64,000 nucleotides of DNA from Chengkuizengella sediminis (GCF_010078385.1 NZ_SIJC01000001.1:806001-870000), one strand, 5' to 3'. Shown: positions 46,051-54,174, numbered from the stretch's first letter. Notes: generated by a model from the sequence alone, not told the origin. Translations and numbers: made by a program.

Positions 46051-46056
46051 TACAAC

Positions 46057-47253
46057 ATGGATCCAGTCATTGGTCTGGATGTTGCAAAAGGAGAAAGCCA
46101 AGTTCAAGCGTTTCTAGAAAAGAAACGTCCTTACAAAAAGAGTTTTAAGTTTAAACACGATCGAATGGGCTTACATGATTTTTATTTGTTTTATCAGGAG
46201 GTAGAGCAAAAAGGCGGACAACCTCCGGAAGTTATATTTGAATCAACAGGGCACTATCACAAGCCTGTCTAACAGTTTTTAGAGAATCATGCTGTAACCT
46301 ATTATTTAGTCAATCCTCTGATCTCTTATGAGGCTAAAAAAGTAAGTCTACGAAAAGTTAAAACGGATGCAATGGATGCCTACCATCTCTGTGAGTTGTA
46401 TTACAAGGAAGATCTAGAAGCATTTCAAAAGAAAAGTATTCAAACACTAAATCTTCGTAATCTCAGTAGACAACATGATTCCCTGACGGGAATCTATGTA
46501 CAAACCAAGTTGCAATTTCATACTATATTAGATCAGGTCTTTCCTGAGTATAAAGGAGTATTTGGGGACTTATTTTCAAAGGTTTCCCTCCATACCCTAC
46601 TCACTTTTCCAACACCTAAAGAAGTTGAAGAACTGAGTCTTAGTGAAATTGCACATGAAATTCACCATCTATGTAAGAGTCGTTCGAAGTCCTGGTCAGT
46701 GAAAAAGGCGGAGGAACTAACATCTGCCGCAAGAAATAATCCATATAAACAAACGCTATACTACAGTCATCTTATTAGTTTAAAGATGTATATTGAAATG
46801 CTTCTACAGTACCAAAAACACCTATCCTAGTTAGAGGCGGAGATAGATGCGATGGCTCAAGCGTTTGAAGCATATCATATTATTCGATCAATCCCTGGTA
46901 TTGGAGGTAAGATTGCAGCCACAATCATCTCTGAGATTGGTGAAATTGATCGATTTAATAACCCCAAGAAACTCGTTGCCTTTGCCGGAATTGATCCTAG
47001 TGTTCATGAGTCGGGCAAATTTAAAGCGAGTATTAATCGTATTACAAAAAGAGGCTCTAGTAGACTTAGACAAATTTTATATACGGCCGTACAATGTGGC
47101 TTGATAAACACTCGAAATCCTAGACTAAAAGAATTCTATGATAGAAAACGAGAGGAAGGTAAGCCACATAAAGTCGCAGTCATTGCTTGTGCTAATAAGC
47201 TCATTCACTGGATTTATACCTTATTAAAACGAAAAGAAACATTTGTAATATAG
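46057..47253 (+). pseudogene. IS110 family transposase with two in-frame stop codons
   Basis: Reads in one frame for 398 codons except stops at 46270-46272 (TAA) and 46828-46830 (TAG); both differ from a Gln codon by one C-to-T change. Domain order fits IS110: RuvC-like DEDD domain (PVIGLDVAKGESQ with the first Asp; RKVKTDAMDAYHL with later acidic residues), helical linker, and the C-terminal Tnp_20 domain (IRSIPGIGGKIAATIISEIG, AFAGIDPSVHESGKF, RITKRGSSRLRQILY with the catalytic Ser). Start follows AAAGGGAAGTG. Decay is slight, suggesting a fairly recent arrival. Confidence 0.88.
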
Positions 47254-47346
47254 TTTATACCAAAATAATCAATTAAAAGAAAAAATTCCCAAATTCTTAG
47301 AGAGGCTTATTTGCTATGCTTATTTTTATCCTAACACATCTAAATA

Positions 47347-47488
47347 AAAATTTTTAGAGTTTATTATTGACTTCCTATTAGCTGGTATTGTTGAAGATCA
47401 GCACCTCGTTTTTTCCAATGAAAAAACAAAACATTTTGGGTATGTAGATTTTTCAACGCTTTGGGTGAAGCCTATGATCGAAGAATAA
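47347..47488 (+). pseudogene. Possible 3' gene remnant
   Basis: An open stretch without start codon reads KFLEFIIDFLLAGIVEDQ, then FSNEKTKHFGYVDF and TLWVKPMIEE before TAA at 47486-47488. A good terminator follows at 47541-47586, as expected for a real gene end. The family is not recognised. It could be the tail of a gene lost when the IS110 region rearranged. Confidence 0.3.
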
Positions 47489-47540
47489 TAATTATAAAAG
47501 ATAAAAATATAATGAAGTGCAGAAGTTAGACATTTAATAA

Positions 47541-47586
47541 ATCGCATATTACTTAGCCTTTTCAGCTAGTAGTAGCGATCTTTTTT
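47541..47586 (+). terminator. Terminator after the gene remnant
   Basis: ATCGC(A)TATTACT(T)AGC pairs with GCT(A)GTAGTA-GCGAT, followed by TTTTTT on the plus strand. Confidence 0.7.
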
Positions 47587-47660
47587 CTCGTTCTTGCAAT
47601 TGAAATATCTACAGTATGATAATCAAATGGAATTATTTATCATTATAATGTAAAAAATAT

Positions 47661-47689
47661 TTGACATTATGATTGTTTTATTTTACCAT
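47661..47689 (+). promoter_or_regulatory. Promoter of the XRE regulator operon
   Basis: TTGACA (47661-47666), 17 bases, TACCAT (47684-47689), about 55 bases upstream of the first gene. The -10 is weak, so activator help or an alternative -10 (TATATAAG just after) is possible. Confidence 0.45.
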
Positions 47690-47742
47690 ATGTATATAAG
47701 ATTTAACATAAAGTAAATATAAACATACTAAAGGAGGAAAAA

Positions 47743-48189
47743 ATGTTTTATCGAGAAAAAAGAATTATTGTATCTTTAATCAACAACTTACTGATCTCTA
47801 TTGGTTTTTGTATTTATGTAATTCAAAAATATCTGGAAGGGAGCGTAAATTCCACAAATGTCTTCAGCTTTTGGGGATCTCTCTTCTTATTCTTAATCAT
47901 TGTGTCCATTGTAGTCCATATCATCTTGCATATCTTATTCGCTATCATCAATACAATAGCAACTAAAGAAGAAATACCTACTATTACGGATGAAAGAGAT
48001 AAATTAATTGAATTAAAAGCTACAAGGATTTCTTATTATGTGTTTATAACTGGCTTTGGGCTTTCAATGGGATCGCTAGTTTTGGATATGCCACCAACGG
48101 TGATGTTCTCTGTACTTTTTATCTTTGGATTTTCGGCTACAATTATTGAAGATATTTCGAAGTTTTATTTTTATCGGAGAGGATTTTAA
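47743..48189 (+). CDS. Membrane protein, DUF2178-like
   Basis: 148 residues with four membrane helices (about 8-27, 40-67, 95-115 and 118-135) and the charged loop ITDERDKLIELKATRISYYVF, the hallmark (TDERD) of DUF2178/DUF3796 type proteins that are encoded with a small XRE regulator. Start follows AAAGGAGGAAAAA. The XRE gene begins 3 bases after its stop. The pair is thought to form a membrane-linked regulatory switch, but its signal is unknown. Confidence 0.75.
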   Translation: MFYREKRIIVSLINNLLISIGFCIYVIQKYLEGSVNSTNVFSFWGSLFLFLIIVSIVVHIILHILFAIINTIATKEEIPTITDERDKLIELKATRISYYVFITGFGLSMGSLVLDMPPTVMFSVLFIFGFSATIIEDISKFYFYRRGF

Positions 48190-48192
48190 AAA

Positions 48193-48435
48193 ATGGGTAA
48201 ATGTCTGATTAGTAACAATATTCGTAGATTACGTTTTTTCCATGATGAAATAACCCAAAAACAATTAGCTGAAAAAGTAGGTGTAACACGACAAACCATC
48301 GTAGCCATCGAAAATGGAAAATACTCCCCTTCTCTTGAATTAGCCTTTCGCATTGCTCATGTTTTCAACTCACCTTTGGAAGAGGTATTTTCATTCTCAT
48401 TAGTGGATGATAACAAAAATAACCCACCAAAGTGA
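48193..48435 (+). CDS. Small XRE family transcriptional regulator
   Basis: 80 residues: one HTH domain (NNIRRLRFFHDEITQKQLAEKV, VTRQTIVAIENGKYSPSLELAFRIA) with a short acidic tail, as in the compact YozG/YgzD-like regulators. It lies 3 bases after the membrane protein and 40 bases before the oxidoreductase gene, all on the plus strand. The start has GGAGAGGATTTT upstream. It probably controls the operon. Confidence 0.88.
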   Translation: MGKCLISNNIRRLRFFHDEITQKQLAEKVGVTRQTIVAIENGKYSPSLELAFRIAHVFNSPLEEVFSFSLVDDNKNNPPK

Positions 48436-48475
48436 AATGAAGCTTTAAATAATAACAGAAAGGAAGGATCAACAA

Positions 48476-49438
48476 ATGAAAGCAATTGTTTATGAAAAAT
48501 ATGGTTCTCCGGATGTACTTCAGCTAAAAGAGGTAACTAAACCTTCACCCAAGGACAATGAAGTACTAATAAGGATTTATGAGACAATCGTAACGTCTGT
48601 GGACTGCATCAACCGAAAGGGTACCCCATTAATCATAAGATTATTTAATGGTTTTACAAAACCAAATAATACAATGCCTGGGTCTTACCCTTCCGGAGAA
48701 ATTGAAGCAGTCGGAAAAAATGTGAAGTTATTCAAAAAAGGTGATCGAGTTTTTGGATTTACCGGTAGCAGTTTAGGGGCTCATGCTGAGTACAAATGTC
48801 TTCCAGAAGAAGGTGTGATTGGGTTAAAACCAACCAATATAACTTATGGGGAAGCTGCCGCCGTCCTTTATGGAGCATTAACAGCATTGATTTTTCTTAG
48901 AGATAAAATAAAAATTCATAAGGGACAAAAAATCCTTATCATTGGTGCTGCCGGAGGAATAGGTACTTTTGCAGTTCAGCTTGCCAAGTACTTTGGAGCA
49001 GAAGTCACTGGGATATGCAGCACTAAGAATTTAGATTTAGTGAAGTCTTTGGGAGCCGACCATGTTATTGATTACACAACAGAGGATTTTACCAAAAGCA
49101 GTCAGACCTATGACTATATTTTTGACACGGTAGGTAAGAGTTCATTTTTTCGTTGTAAAAGCTCATTAAAGCAAAATGGAGTCTATCTGTTAACGATCCC
49201 TACATTGTCAATTATGCTTCAAATGTTATGGACTTCAAAATTTAGCAGTAAAAAAGCAGTATTTGCAGCAACAAGCTTTTCATGGACGCAAAATGATTTA
49301 AATTTCTTAATAGAACTTATTGAATCAAGTAAACTAAAATCTGTAATTGATAGAAGTTATCCGTTGGAGCAAATTGCAGAGGCTCACAAATATGTTGAAC
49401 AAGGACACAAAAAGGGGAATGTAGTTATAACTCTATAA
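48476..49438 (+). CDS. NAD(P)-dependent alcohol dehydrogenase, quinone oxidoreductase-like
   Basis: 320 residues of the medium-chain dehydrogenase fold without zinc ligands. GroES-like N-domain (VLQLKEVTKPSPKDNEVLIRI, SGEIEAVGKNVKLFKKGDRVFGF) and Rossmann domain (ILIIGAAGGIGTFAVQLAKYFGAEVTG) with the AAGGIG loop; VIDYTTEDF follows. It probably reduces quinones or enones with NAD(P)H. AAAGGAAGGATC precedes the start. Third gene of the membrane protein-XRE operon. Confidence 0.88.
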   Translation: MKAIVYEKYGSPDVLQLKEVTKPSPKDNEVLIRIYETIVTSVDCINRKGTPLIIRLFNGFTKPNNTMPGSYPSGEIEAVGKNVKLFKKGDRVFGFTGSSLGAHAEYKCLPEEGVIGLKPTNITYGEAAAVLYGALTALIFLRDKIKIHKGQKILIIGAAGGIGTFAVQLAKYFGAEVTGICSTKNLDLVKSLGADHVIDYTTEDFTKSSQTYDYIFDTVGKSSFFRCKSSLKQNGVYLLTIPTLSIMLQMLWTSKFSSKKAVFAATSFSWTQNDLNFLIELIESSKLKSVIDRSYPLEQIAEAHKYVEQGHKKGNVVITL

Positions 49439-49509
49439 CACAACATATCCTTAAAAAGGGGCAGCGTCAGGAAATCAATTTACAACGTTAAGGATTTTAA
49501 AAAATAAAA

Positions 49510-49610
49510 AAGCCTGGTTTCTCTGTTATTTTGATATTATCCCCCTTAAGTAAACATTCAAAAAAACCTTTATAATAATGAAGGAAACGAGAAATTAGGC
49601 TTTCTTTTTT
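49510..49610. terminator. Large hairpin after the oxidoreductase operon
   Basis: AAGCCTGGTTTCTC (49510-49523) pairs with GAGAAATTAGGCTT (49589-49602), two G-U pairs, enclosing about 65 bases with its own CCTT/AAGG hairpin; TTTTTT follows on the plus strand. Longer than a normal terminator and close to the repeat core at 49619-49639. Confidence 0.55.
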
Positions 49611-49618
49611 CAAGAAAT

Positions 49619-49639
49619 GCGCCATTTTGTTGAAGATGG
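49619..49639 (+). repeat. Repeat core GCGCCA-TTGTTGAAGAT, copy 1
   Basis: GCGCCATTTTGTTGAAGATG here resembles GGCGCCATAGTGTTGAAGAT at 50213 and CGCGCCAGATTGTTGAAGAA at 51411, and its first part matches copies A and B. Each lies between unrelated accessory genes, immediately after a hairpin. Confidence 0.55.
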
Positions 49640-49641
49640 TA

Positions 49642-50106
49642 TTAATTAATATCTCCTAAATAAACCGGACACTTTTCATTATTAAAATGCTTCATAATAT
49701 ATTTTCTTAGTTCTTTGGGATATATTCTATATTCAAGTAAATCATTAATATGTATCCATTCTATTCCTACTTGGTCGGTATCTGGATTGGTAGGTGTTTT
49801 ATAATTGTTCATTTCATTTACTAGGTTGCAAACAAAATAATATTCAACTTGGTGAACATTAAAATCGAATGAAGAATACTCGTGGTTTTTCCCTATATAT
49901 TCACGAAGATGAAGTAGTTCTCCTATTTCTACTTCTTTTCCAACTTCTTCAATACACTCTCTTATTAATGCGCTATGAATTGTTTCACCATGTTCCTGTC
50001 CACCACCAGGAAAAAGATAAAAATACCCCTCATTATCTTGATTTTTTGTTAACAAAACCTTATCTCCACTAATTATAATAGCTTTTGCTGAATTTCTAAT
50101 TCTCAT
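49642..50106 (-). CDS. Nudix hydrolase
   Basis: 154 residues from ATG at 50106 (GATAGGGAGGGATACATA upstream); the longer frame is unsupported. Nudix box GGGQEHGETIHSALIRECIEEVGKE, with strand AKAIIISGDKVLLTKNQ before it and an FPGGG entry. Substrate unknown. It stands alone between two repeat cores, like a cassette. Confidence 0.87.
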   Translation of the reverse strand: MRIRNSAKAIIISGDKVLLTKNQDNEGYFYLFPGGGQEHGETIHSALIRECIEEVGKEVEIGELLHLREYIGKNHEYSSFDFNVHQVEYYFVCNLVNEMNNYKTPTNPDTDQVGIEWIHINDLLEYRIYPKELRKYIMKHFNNEKCPVYLGDIN

Positions 50107-50212
50107 TATGTATCCCTCCCTATCTATTCTGTATTTTACTATAAAATCACACATGGATTTATTTTAAATGATCTGGTCCTAAAATATAAAAAACGCCACT
50201 TTATTCAAGATT

Positions 50213-50234
50213 GGCGCCATAGTGTTGAAGATCA
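50213..50234 (+). repeat. Repeat core GCGCCA-TTGAAGAT, copy 2
   Basis: GGCGCCATAGTGTTGAAGAT, preceded by a small hairpin (CGCCA at 50194, TGGCG at 50212). Same core as at 49619 and 51411. Confidence 0.5.
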
Positions 50235-50331
50235 TTTCTTTTTATTATGAATCGTTTAATAAAAAAATTAAACTGTATCAGCTACGAAAAAAGTCCCTTT
50301 ATATAAACCAATAATATTTCCTCCGAGCAGT

Positions 50332-51276
50332 TTATTTTTCTACTATATATTTCATAGAAATATCTATTCTTTCTTCCAAGTCTTCAGGAAACCAATGACC
50401 AAAGTTGTCTTTTACAGAAAAATAACAGTTGAACCCAATTTCATCAAATTCAGCTAGCATTTCCTTCTGTTCATCATAAAACTTGTCTTGATCCCCTGTG
50501 ATGATGCTTCCCTTTATTCCTTGTTGTTTGGCTTTTAGAATATTTTCTTTAGTATGTAAATTTAGTTTTTTGTAAGGACTTAAAGCAATAAAACCTTTCA
50601 CTGGTAAATATGTATGATTTAAAGCAATATCCATCGATAAAGTTCCACTTTCAGAAAACCCGCCGACGATCATCTGCTCATGATTTACTGAATAATTTGC
50701 AAAAACTTCTTTTGTCATTTCATGGATATCCTTGTGAGCTAGTTCATAGTCCTCCCAAGAATAGTGGAAAGAACCTACCATTTGTGAAGACTGTATATAA
50801 ACTATGATGTATTCACGATTTATTTTGTCTAAAGTAGTCCAAGACTCTTTAAACCTGGCAATATTATGACCCGAGGTATGAAGTGCAATAAATAATGGGT
50901 ACGTTTTGTTTGGGTTATATTCTGGTGGTAAAATAATTTCCCATTCAGCCTTAGAATTTTCTTTTGCTGCTGCGCTTACTTCATTCCACCTTGTAACCGT
51001 ATGTTCATATTCCTTTAAATTCCACACGGATCGAAACAAATATTTTGGGTACCAAATACCTCGATCTAGTTCTTTATTTAAAATTTGGATGGCTTGATCA
51101 TGTTGATCTAATTGACTATATAAACTAGCTAAGTCCTCAGTAATAATGTTTAGATTTTCAGGATAATCTTTTACGCATTGTTCTACAATTTTCAAAGCTT
51201 CTTTTTTATTTGGAGGGTCCGCGAACCAAAGATTGCTATATTCCTTTTCCTTCTCTATAAAACTTTTTTTCAACAT
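50332..51276 (-). CDS. Alpha/beta hydrolase with N-terminal TPR-like region
   Basis: 314 residues. Residues 1-85 form helical repeats (ALKIVEQCVKDYPENLNIITEDLASLYSQLDQHDQAIQILNKEL is a TPR-like pair). From about 105 an esterase domain follows: WEIILPPEYNPNKTYPLFIALHTSGHN, the nucleophile elbow GGFSESGTLSMDIA (Ser in GFSES), and the C-terminal His in NFGHWFPEDLEERI. No signal peptide. A cytoplasmic esterase/peptidase-like enzyme; substrate unknown. Start follows CAGGAGTGATAAAAC. Confidence 0.8.
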   Translation of the reverse strand: MLKKSFIEKEKEYSNLWFADPPNKKEALKIVEQCVKDYPENLNIITEDLASLYSQLDQHDQAIQILNKELDRGIWYPKYLFRSVWNLKEYEHTVTRWNEVSAAAKENSKAEWEIILPPEYNPNKTYPLFIALHTSGHNIARFKESWTTLDKINREYIIVYIQSSQMVGSFHYSWEDYELAHKDIHEMTKEVFANYSVNHEQMIVGGFSESGTLSMDIALNHTYLPVKGFIALSPYKKLNLHTKENILKAKQQGIKGSIITGDQDKFYDEQKEMLAEFDEIGFNCYFSVKDNFGHWFPEDLEERIDISMKYIVEK

Positions 51277-51717
51277 GTTTTATCACTCCTGAATGTTTAT
51301 TTAACTATATTTGACCAATGTATTCATATAATAGCAAAACAACTCTGCCATATACCTGTCAGAGTTGTTCAATTCTATTTAATATTTTTTCATCTTATTT
51401 GTTCACTAATCGCGCCAGATTGTTGAAGAAGTTATGCTAAAATAAAATGTGGATGTAAAGGATATTCTGAAACAAACGAAGTTAAATACTTGAGGAAAAA
51501 AGAAATAAAATCTCGGAAGTCACAATTAGAGAAGGTCAGCTCAGTTTTTTTACTAGCGGTAGTGTCTAAAGCCTATGTTTCATCCATAAAATGGTGATAA
51601 CCACATATGATACTAGACTAACCTACATAAGCAACAATCATCCGGAACTCAGTCAATAATTACAACAAATAAAGATTAAAAAATAGTATAAAAACAAAAA
51701 CCAGACCCTTTTGGGGT
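51277..51717. other. Intergenic stretch with repeat core and hairpin
   Basis: About 440 bases. ACAACTCTG (51339-51347) pairs with CAGAGTTGT (51360-51368), a hairpin followed by T-rich DNA; the repeat core CGCGCCAGATTGTTGAAGAA is at 51411-51430. After that I see no gene. Confidence 0.55.
51411..51430 (+). repeat. Repeat core GCGCCA-TTGTTGAAGA, copy 3
   Basis: CGCGCCAGATTGTTGAAGAA, the third copy of the core, about 40 bases after a hairpin and between the esterase and the DUF6143-like gene. Confidence 0.55.
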
Positions 51718-51720
51718 TTA
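51698..51720 (-). terminator. Probable terminator after the DUF6143-like gene
   Basis: On the minus strand AAACCCCAAAAGGGTCTGG folds through ACCC/GGGT and is followed by TTTTTG, immediately after the stop. The stem is short. Confidence 0.5.
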
Positions 51721-52248
51721 ATTATTAAAAATCTTCTTACTTTCCCACCATTCAAATTCAATTGTTGCTTTTACTGGCTTACTACTTGTTAAGAATAAAA
51801 TAATTGATGTTCCAGGAGCAACAACTGCTCTACCATCTATTCTAAATCCTGGCGTTGTACTATTAGGTGGAAATCGTCTAAATGCAACTCTATTACCGCC
51901 GATTGGTTTTCCTCTTACAGATGGATTAAATTGAATCTTCCCGTTAGGTGAATTATTAAAATTCAGATTTATATTCCTAACATCTCTTGAGCTAAATATT
52001 CTACCTGGAGGAGTAGAAGAGAAATATAATTGACCAGAGATAGGAGTTTTTGAGAAGTTACTAAGGGAAAAAAAAGAGAGAAATAAATTTATTTTAGAGT
52101 TTGGTGGATTGAATAAACGTCCCCAGGCAGATCTGTTTCCTCCAAAATTAAGCGGTGTAGTTGTTCCAGCAAAGGCTTTACCTTTTGAAGATTGAAAGGC
52201 TGGATTTATGATATTAACAACTGGTTTTATTTTATTTTTTTTATTCAT
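51718..52248 (-). CDS. DUF6143-like protein of unknown function
   Basis: 176 residues from ATG at 52248 (TTGGGGATG upstream; a nearer ATG is inside that site). Basic, Asn/Ser/Pro/Gly-rich beta protein: NPAFQSSKGKAFAGTTTPLNFGGNRSAWGRLFNPP, split here as about 20-54, then LFLSFFSLSNFS, repeats with SPNGKIQFNP and a C-terminal LFLTSSKPVKATIEFEWWE. The order recalls the DUF6143 family of Bacillales, which is uncharacterised. No signal peptide or membrane segment. A spore or surface role is possible but not shown. Confidence 0.6.
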   Translation of the reverse strand: MNKKNKIKPVVNIINPAFQSSKGKAFAGTTTPLNFGGNRSAWGRLFNPPNSKINLFLSFFSLSNFSKTPISGQLYFSSTPPGRIFSSRDVRNINLNFNNSPNGKIQFNPSVRGKPIGGNRVAFRRFPPNSTTPGFRIDGRAVVAPGTSIILFLTSSKPVKATIEFEWWESKKIFNN

Positions 52249-52471
52249 ACGTTTCATCCCCAATATAATGTAGGTGCTGCATAACATACTTATATGTCTC
52301 AAGCTCCGGTATAGACTGAACTATATACCATATTCATAATATATAGTTATAGTATTAAGGAAGAAGTGATTTTGATATATACAAAGGTCTATTCTAATGA
52401 AAATGGTGAAATCGTCTATTAGAAATTTGACTATCTTTCAGGATTTTAATTGTACTATTTTCATTAGTTGT

Positions 52472-52705
52472 GTTGGTTTAAAATAAAGTTTGATCAAAAA
52501 TTTCATGAAAACCCGTATTCTATGGCAAACAAAAGAATCTATTTTGAAAAAAAGATTGATCAAAATGGATTCTAGATTTGAGGTAGACTATTTAATTTTT
52601 ATAAAAAAGTTTGATCACTTTATAGTCTTTCTTCTTATACAATCGCGCCATATCGTATTATAAGGTCAACCAGAAATAAATGGCTAACCTCATAATACGA
52701 TATGG
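52472..52705 (-). repeat. Dispersed hairpin repeat, copy B (complete hairpin)
   Basis: Starts with the same 23 bases as copy A (45749). AAAGTTTGATCA occurs at 52485-52496 and again at 52606-52617, bracketing about 110 inserted bases. The end is a 25-bp hairpin: CCATATCGTATTATAAGG... (52648-52672) with ...CCTCATAATACGATATGG (52681-52705). Its three mismatches are A-C on the plus strand and become G-U pairs on the minus strand, so the minus-strand RNA would fold fully. Confidence 0.65.
52531..52602. repeat. Dispersed repeat copy 2, pair of 17457-17530
   Basis: AAAGAATCTATTTTGAAAA, then ATTGATCAAAATGGATTCT and ACTATTTAATTTTTAT correspond in order and spacing to 17457-17530. Here it is nested inside copy B of another repeat. 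Confidence 0.55.
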
Positions 52706-52817
52706 TCCTTTTGTCTAATATGAAAGTCAAAAAACTTATGAATCACATTCTAATTCATAAGTTTCAAACTGTATTCAATATAATATTTCGGTGCAACTTT
52801 GTTTTAAAATCACACAA

Positions 52818-53378
52818 TTATTGTTTCATTGAATTTATATAATAGACCCGATGATCTGTCCACTCATCATGTTCAAAAATAAAACCTTTCCTTATACATT
52901 CAAACTCCATACCTACACTTTTTGCTAAATGAATAGAAGCTGAATTATCCAAATTTATATGTGCTTCAACACGATGAAAATTCAATTTTTTAAAGGCAAT
53001 ATGAAGTGCTTCACTTACCGCCTCTTTACCATAACCTTTTTGCCAATACTGATTATGAATGGTGTAACCGATTCTAGCCCATTGAAAATCACCTCTTGCC
53101 AAAGTGGAAAAGTCTACAGTACCTAAATGTTTTCCATCATCTTTCCGAAAGACAGCAAATACGTGAGCTATATCATTTATTGCTATTTGTTGATGATTTT
53201 CCACCAAATTAGTAAACCACTCTCTAGTACATTCACTCATATCGATTCTTCCCACATCGTATTTGTGTTGAGAAGGAAGTCTATTATTAAATTCATTTAG
53301 CCAATTCTTATAGTCCCTTTCTTGTAAAGGTCTAATGAATAATCTTTTTGTTTCTGAAAGATAATCAAATTTTATCAA
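52818..53378 (-). CDS. GNAT family N-acetyltransferase (RimJ/RimL type)
   Basis: 186 residues from a TTG at 53378 (GAGGTGTTGTA upstream). TKRLFIRPLQERDYKNW at the start, HLGTVDFSTLARGDFQWARIGYTIHNQYWQKGYGKEAVSEALHIAF in the middle (acetyl-CoA loop QKGYGKEA), and VEAHINLDNSASIHLAKSVGMEFE, the RimJ/RimL-like ending. Acceptor unknown. Placed between hairpin repeat copy B and the aldolase gene. Confidence 0.87.
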   Translation of the reverse strand: MIKFDYLSETKRLFIRPLQERDYKNWLNEFNNRLPSQHKYDVGRIDMSECTREWFTNLVENHQQIAINDIAHVFAVFRKDDGKHLGTVDFSTLARGDFQWARIGYTIHNQYWQKGYGKEAVSEALHIAFKKLNFHRVEAHINLDNSASIHLAKSVGMEFECIRKGFIFEHDEWTDHRVYYINSMKQ

Positions 53379-53419
53379 TACAACACCTCATATTTTAGAT
53401 TCTTTGTTTTGATTCGGTT

Positions 53420-54043
53420 TCATTTAACTTTGTTTACAAACTCTCTTGCTAGCTCCGTTAATTCATGAAATTGTCCTGTTTGAATGAGTTTTTTATTTAC
53501 AAGGCTGCTACCAATCCCAACAGCAGTAGCCCCTGCTTTAAAATATTCTTGAATGTTTTCTAGTGTAACCCCACCCGTTGCAATCATTGGAATGTGGCTT
53601 AGAGGTCCCTGAATTTCTTTTAAATAAGAAATACCAATACTAGCTAATGGGAATATTTTGACCGCTTCGACCCCTAACTTTGAAGCTCGTACAATTTCTG
53701 AAGGCGTAAAGGTTCCTGGCCAAATATCTACTCCATTTTTTAGCGCTACTTCGACTACTCTTTCATCTAAACTAGGTGTAATAATAAATTGTGCACCTAC
53801 TTGAATGACTTCTTTAGCCATACTCTCATCTAATACCGTACCCGTACCAATGTATGCTCTATGAGCATAAGCTTTTCTCCATTGATGTACCATTTTCAAA
53901 GCACCTTCTGTATTCATCGTTACTTCTAAAAAACGGATTCCACCTTCAATTAATGCATCTACTGTCAGAGTAGCTTCTTCAATGGAATAACCTCTTAGGA
54001 TGGCAATGATTTTTTCTTGCTTCAATAGGTTAAAAAGAGTCAT
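53420..54043 (-). CDS. eda: Bifunctional KHG/KDPG aldolase
   Basis: 207 residues from ATG at 54043 (TAGAGGGAGATATAGA upstream). Class I aldolase: Glu40 in RFLEVTMNT, Schiff-base Lys129 in VEAVKIFPLAS, GTGTVLDESMA and IATGGV phosphate site. It splits 2-keto-3-deoxy-6-phosphogluconate to pyruvate and glyceraldehyde-3-phosphate. No sugar-acid dehydratase or kinase gene accompanies it here. It follows rarA on the same strand, about 130 bases away. Confidence 0.92.
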   Translation of the reverse strand: MTLFNLLKQEKIIAILRGYSIEEATLTVDALIEGGIRFLEVTMNTEGALKMVHQWRKAYAHRAYIGTGTVLDESMAKEVIQVGAQFIITPSLDERVVEVALKNGVDIWPGTFTPSEIVRASKLGVEAVKIFPLASIGISYLKEIQGPLSHIPMIATGGVTLENIQEYFKAGATAVGIGSSLVNKKLIQTGQFHELTELAREFVNKVK

Positions 54044-54174
54044 TCTATATCTCCCTCTAGTATTGTTGAAATTATTTAGTATAACGAAAATCATATCACT
54101 TTATGATCTCATATTAAGTCTCTCATTCATTGAGAAACTTTTTTTGATATACCATTTCTGTTCATTTTTTTCTG

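Larger units (their letters stand above)
45849..47300 (+). mobile_element. IS110 family insertion sequence, decayed
   Basis: A transposase-related gene (46057-47253) with a long non-coding left end. The left boundary is set at about 45849 where the hairpin repeat breaks off; the right boundary is only approximate, as IS110 elements lack terminal inverted repeats. The transposase has two premature stops, so the copy is inactive. Left non-coding DNA contains a foldable segment like those encoding bridge RNAs. Confidence 0.7.
47254..47742. other. Gene-poor stretch after IS110
   Basis: About 490 bases between the IS110 transposase and the next operon. It holds a short gene remnant (47347-47488), its terminator (47541-47586) and the promoter of the next operon; nothing else is recognisable. 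Confidence 0.6.
52249..52817. other. Repeat-rich intergenic region
   Basis: About 570 bases without a gene. The first part shows nothing. From 52472 it contains copy B of the dispersed hairpin repeat with copy 2 of the 17457-17530 repeat nested inside it. Confidence 0.6.

Noticed and set aside
49510..52705. Integron-type attC sites as explanation of the cassette repeats
   Set aside because: No integrase gene is present, genes lie in both orientations, and the cores do not fit the paired attC box layout.
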